Below, piece by piece: positions 8,890 to 14,465 of a DNA stretch of 64,000 nucleotides. The notes below the pieces were generated by a model. The model saw only the letters and a program-made list of their open reading frames with translations, did no database searches and was not told the origin of the DNA. Location of the stretch: NCBI RefSeq assembly GCF_023611505.1, contig NZ_CP097843.1, positions 1,426,001 to 1,490,000 on the forward strand, read 5' to 3'. The stretch is from Streptococcus oralis. Its GTDB lineage: Bacteria > Bacillota > Bacilli > Lactobacillales > Streptococcaceae. The first letter of the stretch is position 1. Each line of letters starts with the position of its first letter. The position numbers were made by a program, and so were the translations under genes.

Positions 8890-9402
8890 TTAATAGTGCA
8901 TAAGTACCTTGTAATCGTAATCTCCGATTTTTTCACGGCCTTTAAGCTCATCCAACTCAATCAAGAAAGCACAACCGGCTACAACACCACCAAGTCTTTC
9001 AATCATCTCAATCGTTGCCTTGACAGTTCCACCTGTTGCCAAAAGATCATCTATGATGAGAACACGTTGGCCTGGCTTGATCGCATCAGCATGCATGGTT
9101 AAGGTATCAATACCGTACTCTTTCTCATAGTCAGCAGAAATGACTTCACGTGGCAATTTCCCTGGTTTACGAACGGGTGCAAAGCCAATCCCCAACTCAA
9201 AAGCAACTGGGCAGCCAACAATAAATCCACGAGCCTCTGGACCCACGATCATGTCGATTTTCTTATCGGTTGCATACTGAACAATTTCACGAACAGCGTA
9301 GCTATAGGCATTTCCATCTGCCATCAAAGGGCTGATATCACGGAAGGTAATGCCTTCCTTAGGATAATTTTCAATCGTTGCGATATAATCTTTTAAATTC
9401 AT
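8890..9402 (-). CDS. apt: Adenine phosphoribosyltransferase
   Basis: Purine salvage enzyme converting adenine and PRPP to AMP. The 170-residue length is standard. The PRPP-binding motif is clear ([13 protein letters not shown], about residues 120-132), as is the adenine hood region with [10 protein letters not shown]. The gene is monocistronic, with a terminator 3 bp after its stop. The conjugative element ends 17 bp upstream of its -35 box, so its native promoter is intact. However, the element's outward-facing promoter at 9695-9722 may add transcription from further upstream. Confidence 0.95.
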   Translation of the reverse strand: MNLKDYIATIENYPKEGITFRDISPLMADGNAYSYAVREIVQYATDKKIDMIVGPEARGFIVGCPVAFELGIGFAPVRKPGKLPREVISADYEKEYGIDTLTMHADAIKPGQRVLIIDDLLATGGTVKATIEMIERLGGVVAGCAFLIELDELKGREKIGDYDYKVLMHY

Positions 9403-9434
9403 CTTTTTCTTTCTTTCAAAGTTTTTTACTCTCT

Positions 9435-9463
9435 ATTATACCATATTTTCTGTGAAAGAAGAA
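9435..9463 (-). promoter_or_regulatory. apt promoter, target of the ICE insertion
   Basis: On the minus strand -10 TATAAT (9435-9440), 17-bp spacer, weak -35 TTCTTC (9458-9463). The element begins at 9481, with 17 bp (7 bp plus the 10-bp target duplication) between it and the -35 box. Confidence 0.7.
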
Positions 9464-9470
9464 GAGGAAA

Positions 9471-9480
9471 AGCACTATTG
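9471..9480. repeat. Left copy of the 10-bp target-site duplication
   Basis: AGCACTATTG immediately left of the element is repeated exactly at 34904-34913 immediately right of it. With a 10-bp duplication, the two element ends align base for base as inverted repeats. Confidence 0.85.
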
Positions 9481-9532
9481 GAGTGTGTCTGTTTTTGGGA
9501 GAAAATGAAAAATCACCAATAGAACGTAAATA
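9481..9532 (+). repeat. Left terminal inverted repeat of the ICE
   Basis: The left end begins GAGTGTGTCTG and has TTGGGAGAA at bases 15-23 and AGAACGT about 40 bases in. The right end read inward begins GTATGTGTCCT with TTGGGAGAA at the same position and AGAACGT two bases further in. Confidence 0.8.
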
Positions 9533-9570
9533 AAAGACCGAAACTTTCAACTTTTTCCTGTCCCAGTCTT
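9530..9570 (-). terminator. Possible attenuator in the outward transcript of the left end
   Basis: On the minus strand AAGACTG pairs with CGGTCTT (7 bp with one G-U) around a 23-nt loop and is followed by TTATTT. A transcript from the outward promoter at 9695-9722 would meet it about 120 nt after its start and before leaving the element. An alternative smaller fold uses the loop sequence. Confidence 0.4.
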
Positions 9571-9597
9571 GATTTATTGTTCTTTTGATGATACAAT
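9569..9597 (+). promoter_or_regulatory. Promoter of the left-end small RNA
   Basis: The plus strand has -35 TTGATT (9569-9574), an exact 17-bp spacer and -10 TACAAT (9592-9597). The only thing downstream before a strong terminator is the structured RNA at 9604-9680. Confidence 0.65.
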
Positions 9598-9603
9598 AGC
9601 TTT

Positions 9604-9680
9604 AAACTGATTGAACAAGTGTTGGTTGTTTAATCGGTGGGCGTTTGAGTGTTAGTAGCACTCAGCGCCTTTTGTTCGTG
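9604..9680 (+). ncRNA. Candidate antisense RNA with two hairpins
   Basis: Starting 7 bp after a good -10 box, this short unit folds into a 13-bp stem (ACTGATTGAACAA with TTGTTTAATCGGT, 9606-9638, all pairs when G-U is allowed). A second stem follows (GGCG..TGAGTG with CACTCA.CGCC, 9640-9669), then TTTTGTTCG and a run of T. That is the architecture of a counter-transcribed regulatory RNA: about 77 nt, no useful open frame, own promoter and intrinsic terminator. It is fully antisense to any transcript from the opposing promoter at 9695-9722. The proposed target is the leader of repA in the circular element; this is inference. Confidence 0.55.
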
Positions 9681-9694
9681 TTTTTTATAATTCC

Positions 9695-9722
9695 ATTATA
9701 CCACTTTGGGAGGGGAATGCAA
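9695..9722 (-). promoter_or_regulatory. Outward-facing extended -10 promoter with overlapping dyad
   Basis: On the minus strand -35 TTGCAT (9717-9722), a 16-bp spacer and TGG-TATAAT (9695-9700, extended -10). It lies 55 bp beyond the transposase stop and points out of the element. An interrupted palindrome (TTTGGGA...AATGC-AA-GCATT...TCCCAAA, about 9704-9734) covers the -35 and spacer and may be an operator. In the integrated state it reads toward apt; in the circle it reads across the junction toward the 53-codon gene and repA. Confidence 0.6.
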
Positions 9723-9779
9723 GCATTTTCCCAAACTTTTTTTCTAAAAGGCTTGACAAATCATGGTTTCATCTGTTTT

Positions 9780-11132
9780 TCAATCCCTTTCATCGGTAAG
9801 AGCTCCCCAATACTTCGGTTTTCGGTTTGAGAGATTGACCTGTGGTAGTGTATAATCTGATTTTTGAGTATGTTGAAAGTGACCAGGATAATCTTTTTCC
9901 TGGTCTTTTATTGTTTGGTAGGATTTCCTCCAATCTCCGAAAAAGAGGTCTCTCAATTCTCCTGTATGGTTTAAAAGAATGGTTTGGCTCATAGTATCAG
10001 CGCCTTTCTCACTCCAATACATACCTCTATTTTTCATTCGATACGTCACTTTTCGATGCTGAGATTCCATGATACCAATACCCTTGCTACTGAGTCCAAA
10101 GCTCTCAGGATGATCAGTATATTTAAAGTTTTTCAGAAGTTGTCTTCTGAAGCGTTGAAAAGACTCTAATTTTTTGTCTGATTTAATCAAAGATTCAGCC
10201 GTATCAAGTACCGTTTTTAGTAACCCCTTATCTCGGCTCTTGACCGCTTCAAAGGCTTGTTTGGTCAGCACTAAAGGAAAAGTACGTAAATTCTTTTTCA
10301 GGGCTTGATTCACGTGAAAAGCATCCCAAAAGTGCAAATGCTCTTTAGGCTTAAAAGCACTAACTAAGTCCTTAAAGTCCGTAGGAGAATAGCCTTTACC
10401 ACCATCAGAATTAGTCACAATGACCGTTTCGGGAGTAATTTCAAAATGCCTAGTCAACAAATCCATTAGTCTATCTTTGGCTTTATGATAGCGTGTAGAG
10501 ATAACTTCTATCTTGTCTTTTAAGATATTCCTCTTCCCCTTCTTGCTTCCAGTATGGACAACAAAATGACTTAACTCAATAGACTTCTTTTTCCTGTCAG
10601 GCATTGCCTGTTTGACCCAAACCCCATCACCTTCAATATAGACTTTCTTTGCTCTCACTTTGTCCTGGTTATCTTCAGACCAGTCTGAAGCTGATAAGGA
10701 GTCGTACTCCTCTTTTTCAGCTAGGAGTTCACCTGCCACGTCTAAAGCGTGCTGAACTGTATTCTTGGTGATATAGATTTCCTTTAACATTTCCATCACC
10801 GATACAACTTTACGATAGGGCATAAAATTAGCAAGCTTGGTCACCTGGTAAAGTAGCTCCTGAGAAAACCTCGATCTTGGTTCTAGTCCTAGCTTTTCAT
10901 CAACAGGGATTCGGATGGTGTCATCTTTCTTCCATCTGCTACGTGAAAAGGTCATTTCTCCAAAAGAAAAAATAACTGTCCGCTCTTTTTGATTGATTCT
11001 TTTGTACCCCTGCGCTCGCATACTAGGGGCAATGAATTTTTCATAGTTTTCAATCATCTTCAGAAAAGCCCGTTGATTATTTTGGTTCAACTGCCTTGAA
11101 AATTCTCTTTCGTCTAACACGGTTATATCCAT
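9780..11132 (-). CDS. ISLre2/UPF0236-family DDE transposase
   Basis: This 450-residue protein is expected to excise and insert the element. Numbered from the upstream GTG at 11141, the putative catalytic triad is D172 (YIEGDGVWVK), D246 (TNSDGGKGYS) and E359 (GIMESQHRK), as in the ISLre2 group, whose members are often annotated UPF0236. The preferred start is the ATG at 11132: GAGGTGA sits 5 bp upstream and overlaps the in-frame GTG. The gene lies at the left end, reading outward. TnGBS-family ICEs carry related transposases. An array of partition-type operator octamers lies upstream. Confidence 0.9.
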   Translation of the reverse strand: MDITVLDEREFSRQLNQNNQRAFLKMIENYEKFIAPSMRAQGYKRINQKERTVIFSFGEMTFSRSRWKKDDTIRIPVDEKLGLEPRSRFSQELLYQVTKLANFMPYRKVVSVMEMLKEIYITKNTVQHALDVAGELLAEKEEYDSLSASDWSEDNQDKVRAKKVYIEGDGVWVKQAMPDRKKKSIELSHFVVHTGSKKGKRNILKDKIEVISTRYHKAKDRLMDLLTRHFEITPETVIVTNSDGGKGYSPTDFKDLVSAFKPKEHLHFWDAFHVNQALKKNLRTFPLVLTKQAFEAVKSRDKGLLKTVLDTAESLIKSDKKLESFQRFRRQLLKNFKYTDHPESFGLSSKGIGIMESQHRKVTYRMKNRGMYWSEKGADTMSQTILLNHTGELRDLFFGDWRKSYQTIKDQEKDYPGHFQHTQKSDYTLPQVNLSNRKPKYWGALTDERD

Positions 11133-11161
11133 TTTTGTCACCTCAATCTTCGCTACCGCCT

Positions 11162-11213
11162 ATTATACCCCAAAAACAAGAAAAGAAAAAAGACCTCTCC
11201 AAACGGAAGAGGC
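11162..11213 (-). promoter_or_regulatory. Terminator for fic followed by the transposase -10 box
   Basis: On the minus strand a 7-8 bp stem (GCCTCTTC / GGAGAGGT, 11193-11213) is followed by CTTTTTTCTTTTC, an intrinsic terminator that would end transcription from fic. About 15 bp later comes a perfect TATAAT (11162-11167), but the expected -35 position is only T-rich. The transposase promoter is thus probably weak or needs an activator, and readthrough from fic is blocked. Confidence 0.55.
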
Positions 11214-11222
11214 TATATTTTT

Positions 11223-11288
11223 ATAGTGATTTTAACATTGGCTTATATCATGATTTTAATAGTGATAAAAATCAATATCTAAAGTGAT
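11223..11288. repeat. Partition-site array A, upstream of the transposase gene
   Basis: Octamers of the ATCATGAT / ATCACTAT / ATAGTGAT type recur in strict 12-bp phase at 11223, 11247, 11259 and 11271 (11235 is degenerate), and an off-phase copy lies in the last codons of fic. The same arrangement occurs at three other places around the partition genes. Confidence 0.7.
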
Positions 11289-12118
11289 AAACCTTGGTCT
11301 TTTTGGTTCTTTGGAGCGGATGCAGTTGGTAAAACCTCTTGATACATTTTCTTTAGAGATAGCTCATGTTGACCACCTAACAATAGATTTTCAAAAAATC
11401 TATCCAGGTATTCAGGATTTTTCTTCAGCAATTTTGCATTGTCCAAAACCAGGGCATCCCTGAAGTAACGTGCATTCTCTTTGAACGGGCTATTATCAAC
11501 TTCAAAGCCTAGTGAACGTAGGTACTTAATCATGAAGACCGTAACAGTTCGGGTGTTGCCCTCTCCAAACGGATGGATTTGCCAAATTCCCGATACAAAC
11601 TTTTTCAAGTGCTTGACCATTTCTTCAGGTGTCTTCCCTCGATAGTCAAATTGTGACTCCTGGTCAAAATCATAGGTTAAGCTAGCCGAGATAGTTTGAT
11701 AATGATCATAGATAACGCTATCTCCCTCTAAAATCGGCTCTTTTTTAGTGATGTTATAATGGCGATATTCTCCTAAAGGAATACCTTGGCTTAGAACGCC
11801 AAAGAATAGCTCTTTATGGATTGATTTTAGAGTGGTTGGGGCAAACTTGAAGGCGTTGCTTGATAACAGCTCTACAATCCTTAAAGAGACAATATCAGCT
11901 TCTTTCGTGCTATCATCGGTCTCTTCATGGTATTTGGTAATTTGGTCATAAATTTGTTGATACTCAATCTTACCTTCAATCTGCTCTTTAGCCAATTCAA
12001 CCATATAGCGTGATGGCTCAAGACCGTCCACTTGCTGAAGACCAAAGCCAGTCTGCCATAAGTCAAGTTTAGTCTGATAGGAAAGGTTGGGGTTATCAAT
12101 TTCATAGGTTGGTTGCAT
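11279..12118 (-). CDS. Fic-domain protein with N-terminal antitoxin-like segment
   Basis: A 279-residue Fic protein, predicted to transfer AMP or another nucleotide moiety to a target protein. The active-site motif HPFGEGNTR is complete (H182 to R190). The N-terminus (LWQTGFGLQQVDGLEPSRY, about residues 20-38) resembles the VbhA-type inhibitory helix, but the position of the inhibitory Glu is Asp (D31) and the preceding Ser/Thr is absent. Auto-inhibition is thus plausible but uncertain. It lies between two partition-site arrays. Addiction, anti-phage or host-modulating roles are all possible. Confidence 0.8.
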   Translation of the reverse strand: MQPTYEIDNPNLSYQTKLDLWQTGFGLQQVDGLEPSRYMVELAKEQIEGKIEYQQIYDQITKYHEETDDSTKEADIVSLRIVELLSSNAFKFAPTTLKSIHKELFFGVLSQGIPLGEYRHYNITKKEPILEGDSVIYDHYQTISASLTYDFDQESQFDYRGKTPEEMVKHLKKFVSGIWQIHPFGEGNTRTVTVFMIKYLRSLGFEVDNSPFKENARYFRDALVLDNAKLLKKNPEYLDRFFENLLLGGQHELSLKKMYQEVLPTASAPKNQKDQGLSL

Positions 12119-12141
12119 AGGTCACCTGCGTAAATAATATT

Positions 12142-12185
12142 ATAGTGATTTTTATCATGATTTTAATTGTGATAAAAATATTGAC
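12142..12185. repeat. Partition-site array B, upstream of fic
   Basis: Four octamers in 12-bp phase: ATAGTGAT (12142), ATCATGAT (12154), ATTGTGAT (12166) and the weaker ATATTGAC (12178). They fill the gap between the fic start and the stop of the small DNA-binding protein gene. Confidence 0.75.
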
Positions 12186-12187
12186 GA

Positions 12188-12430
12188 TTATTCTTCTTCA
12201 TAACTCTCAATCCAATTATCAAGGAAAGTTGATGCTCCGCTATATCCTGCTTGCTCCGCAATCCTATCTAGCTTTTCTCGATTTTGGGGCTTCAAGGTGA
12301 ACTGATAAGGATGTTTGGTCTTCCCTGATGGGCGACCTGCTCTTCGCCCTTGTGATTTTGCCTTAGGGACTGACGGTATTGTCTCGCCTAACGCTTTACT
12401 AATTTTGTCCTTTTTGATTTCAAAAGCCAT
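12188..12430 (-). CDS. PrgO-like (DUF5388) centromere-binding protein
   Basis: An 80-residue basic protein with a charged N-terminal tail (about 1-38, with GRRAGRPSGKTK) and a compact C-terminal region (YQFTLKPQNREKLDRIAEQAGYSGASTF...) of the ribbon-helix-helix type. It resembles PrgO of pCF10 and is analogous to the omega protein of pSM19035, which binds tandem heptamers as both centromere and operator. The gene sits between two site arrays directly downstream of parA, as expected for the ParB-like partner. Its AAAGAGGT site fixes the start. Confidence 0.75.
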   Translation of the reverse strand: MAFEIKKDKISKALGETIPSVPKAKSQGRRAGRPSGKTKHPYQFTLKPQNREKLDRIAEQAGYSGASTFLDNWIESYEEE

Positions 12431-12447
12431 TGCATACCTCTTTTTAA

Positions 12448-12515
12448 ATAGCTATTTATATCATGATTTTAATAGTGATATAAATATTTATTAAAATCAT
12501 GATTTTTATATTGAT
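12448..12515. repeat. Partition-site array C, between parA and the PrgO-like gene
   Basis: Six octamers in exact 12-bp phase: ATAGCTAT (12448), ATCATGAT (12460), ATAGTGAT (12472), ATATTTAT (12484), ATCATGAT (12496), ATATTGAT (12508). They overlap the likely promoter region of the PrgO-like gene. Confidence 0.8.
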
Positions 12516-12520
12516 TGATA

Positions 12521-13318
12521 TTAGGAGTTATCCGACACGGTCTGAATTTGGATCAGTGTTTCTTCCAAAGCTGAAAAGAAAGCCTCGTGTTCGTTTCGTG
12601 ATGTTTGGTCAGCCATGATGTCAATAACAGTATTGTCTTTTGATGCACGGTTAAACAATTCCTTTTGAGGAATTTGACCAACAACATTGTCATCATTTTC
12701 AAGGACAGATAACAACTCTTTCGATTTTGCCGTATTATGCTTTATCATGTTAGGCAAAAAGTAGAGTTTAGCAGTAATTAGAGACTCACGGCTTGGACGG
12801 ACAATTTCTGTTTTTCTGTACTCGTCAAGACGGACTTCAAGATTTTGTTTCGCTTCAAAAGCAAAATCGCTTGGCGTAATGGGACTGAAAAGAGCATGAC
12901 TAACAGCGATAGCATTTCTTGTAGCAATCCCGAAGTCAGGTCTGCAATCTAAAATCACATAGTCGTATTGTGCTAGGTTCTTTGCTTCAAGATTTTCACC
13001 TAGCCAGTCATACAGAAACATATTCTGATTAGGATTGGTTTCAAGTCTTCTTTCAGCTTCATCTAGTCTCATAGAACCTGCAATTAAATCAATGTTAGGC
13101 GCAACCGATAAAATGGTCACGTCTCCTGAACCAGTAAAGACATTAGCAACTGTTCCTGAATCCTCGTAAACGTCATAAAAGTGTGTTAGGTTGCTTTGAT
13201 GGTCTAGATCAATAAATAAAACTCTATGACCTTGACTAGCTAAATACTGACCTGTTAGAAGGGCTAAAGTTGTTTTTCCGACTCCACCCTTGATGGCAAC
13301 AAAGCTGAGTAATTTCAT
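12521..13318 (-). CDS. parA: ParA-family partition ATPase (PrgP/delta-like)
   Basis: A 265-residue Walker-type ATPase with deviant Walker A KGGVGKTTLALL near the N-terminus, DLDHQSNLTHF, and DCRPDFG as the Walker B region. It lacks the N-terminal helix-turn-helix extension of type Ia ParA, so it is a type Ib partner of a small DNA-binding protein. Together with the PrgO-like protein and the 12-bp site arrays it should segregate the excised, replicating form of the element. Its promoter (TTGATT, 17 bp, TATAAT) is embedded in array D, predicting autoregulation. Confidence 0.9.
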   Translation of the reverse strand: MKLLSFVAIKGGVGKTTLALLTGQYLASQGHRVLFIDLDHQSNLTHFYDVYEDSGTVANVFTGSGDVTILSVAPNIDLIAGSMRLDEAERRLETNPNQNMFLYDWLGENLEAKNLAQYDYVILDCRPDFGIATRNAIAVSHALFSPITPSDFAFEAKQNLEVRLDEYRKTEIVRPSRESLITAKLYFLPNMIKHNTAKSKELLSVLENDDNVVGQIPQKELFNRASKDNTVIDIMADQTSRNEHEAFFSALEETLIQIQTVSDNS

Positions 13319-13352
13319 TTATTTCTTTTCTCCTCCCTTTTTCTATACTTCT

Positions 13353-13444
13353 ATTATAATATAAATCATGATAAAAATCAATATAGAAATCATGATTTTA
13401 ATAAATATTTATATCACTATTAAAATCATGATATAAATCACTAT
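13353..13444. repeat. Partition-site array D and parA promoter
   Basis: Seven octamers in exact 12-bp phase run from 13365 to 13444 (ATCATGAT, ATCAATAT, ATCATGAT, ATAAATAT, ATCACTAT, ATCATGAT, ATCACTAT); the last one overlaps the resolvase stop codon. The parA promoter on the minus strand (-35 TTGATT at 13376-13381, -10 TATAAT at 13353-13358) overlaps the first two. Confidence 0.8.
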
Positions 13445-14025
13445 CTTTTTATCTGATATTTTTCACGGTAGCGCCTAAACGTTCGCTCGTTTATGCCTGT
13501 TAAGCCTGCCACGTCTTTATCAGACATTCCTGAAAGGTAAAGCTCGAAGGCGTGTTTTAGTCTGCTATCGTCTTCAGTAAAGAGTGCCTTTCTGCCCTGG
13601 TATTTGCCCTGAGTTTTTGCAATAGCTATCCCTTGGGCTTGACGTTCCTTGATTCGTTCCCTTTCAGCTTGTGCCTGGTACTTGTATAGCTCTAAAATTA
13701 AGTTGTTTAGAAGCCGTCTCAAGTTATCATCTTCAATCCCTCGAAGGGTTGGAAGGTTTAACACTTCCAAGGTAGCCCCTTTAGTTTGTATCTGATTCAT
13801 GACTTCAGTTAGCTCCTGGTTATTTCTTCCAAGTCGTTCTAGCTCTGTCACAACGACTATATCCCCTTCACGGATATAGTCAAGCATGGCTTTCAACTGT
13901 GGGCGGTCTTTGCTGACACCGCTGACCACTTCCTGAAAGAGCCTGTCAACGTGCTTCAGTTGATCCAGTTGCCTATCCAAGTTTTGGTCAGTCGTGCTGA
14001 CCCTTGCATACCCAATTTTTGTCAT
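13441..14025 (-). CDS. Serine recombinase of the resolvase/invertase family
   Basis: A 194-residue small serine recombinase. The catalytic Ser is in YARVSTTDQN (about residue 10), with the conserved VTELERLGRN region and a C-terminal helix-turn-helix (DKDVAGLTGINERTFRRYREKY). The start at 14025 is chosen for its AAAGGGG site; the frame is open further upstream but without a better start. It is too small to be an integrase. By analogy with resolvases on theta-replicating plasmids, it probably resolves multimers of the circular element. Confidence 0.85.
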   Translation of the reverse strand: MTKIGYARVSTTDQNLDRQLDQLKHVDRLFQEVVSGVSKDRPQLKAMLDYIREGDIVVVTELERLGRNNQELTEVMNQIQTKGATLEVLNLPTLRGIEDDNLRRLLNNLILELYKYQAQAERERIKERQAQGIAIAKTQGKYQGRKALFTEDDSRLKHAFELYLSGMSDKDVAGLTGINERTFRRYREKYQIKR

Positions 14026-14092
14026 ATTTCCCCTTTCTATTTTGCCTAACCCTATTGTCCGCCTCCTCATCCCTTTAAAATCAAGAAAACGG

Positions 14093-14128
14093 CAAGCGGT
14101 CAATAGGCTATAGCCTATTGACCGCTTG
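14093..14128. repeat. 36-bp perfect palindrome
   Basis: The two 18-bp halves are exact reverse complements around 14110/14111 (left half starts CAAGCGGTCAATAGG). On the minus strand the resulting hairpin is followed by CCGTTTTCTTG, so it may terminate the Fst-like toxin mRNA. Its position next to the resolvase gene also makes it a candidate res subsite; a related CCTATTGtCCGCC occurs at 14051. Confidence 0.75.
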
Positions 14129-14146
14129 TAGTAAAGTGGTTTTTAT
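14118..14146 (+). promoter_or_regulatory. Possible antisense promoter of the Fst-like locus
   Basis: The plus strand has TTGACC (14118-14123), 17 bp and TTTTAT (14141-14146). A transcript from here would start near 14153 and run antisense to the toxin gene, as in par-type type I modules. Confidence 0.35.
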
Positions 14147-14176
14147 GGAGTGTGAGGGATTCGAACCCTCTAGGCG

Positions 14177-14266
14177 CTATTTGGTACTTTCTGTAATTAG
14201 GATAAACAATTCAATGGTCACTCCAACAGCACCATTAACCACCAAGTTTGAAATAGACAACTTCAT
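14177..14266 (-). CDS. Fst-like small membrane toxin (type I)
   Basis: A 29-codon gene with a good AGAGGT site encodes MKLSISNLVVNGAVGVTIEL followed by FILITESTK: one membrane helix and a short polar tail. The spacing of the VGVTIELF stretch resembles the PIFVGLVLEM stretch of pAD1 Fst, though the usual Pro is missing. A strong promoter, a long structured 5' leader and a possible opposing promoter complete a par-like type I toxin-antitoxin layout. Such modules stabilise RepA_N plasmids and fit this element. The similarity is short, so this is a moderate call. Confidence 0.55.
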   Translation of the reverse strand: MKLSISNLVVNGAVGVTIELFILITESTK

Positions 14267-14361
14267 AGATACACCTCTTTTCAAGCTAGAAATAGCAATA
14301 TAGGTTTGAATTAAATCACAAAGAAGCGATATGTCCAAGTTTATCCCTAAAACACTACATA

Positions 14362-14447
14362 CTAATACACACTTTAGCACAAGAGTAATCATCCGCTAAG
14401 GTCTATATTAGCAGAATCATTATACTATTTTTAGTTTCAAATTTCAA
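14362..14447 (-). promoter_or_regulatory. Promoter and 5' stem-loop of the Fst-like mRNA
   Basis: The minus strand has -35 TTGAAA (14442-14447), 17 bp and -10 TATAAT (14419-14424), giving a start near 14412. The first 50 nt fold into a long hairpin (14362-14378 with 14395-14411; 15 of 17 positions pair). The start codon lies about 146 nt from the transcript start. Long leaders with a 5'-terminal stem are typical of Fst mRNAs. Confidence 0.6.
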
Positions 14448-14465
14448 TAAAAATTAGTCTCAAAA

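Noticed and set aside
11223-13444. Repeat arrays considered as a CRISPR array
   Set aside because: The units are 8 bp with 4-bp AT spacers in 12-bp phase, there are no unique spacers and no cas genes; they fit partition operators.
14146-14180. tRNA gene on the minus strand (T-arm GTTCGAATCCC)
   Set aside because: Only a T-arm and partial acceptor stem can be formed; no D-arm or anticodon arm is present and the region overlaps the toxin gene.
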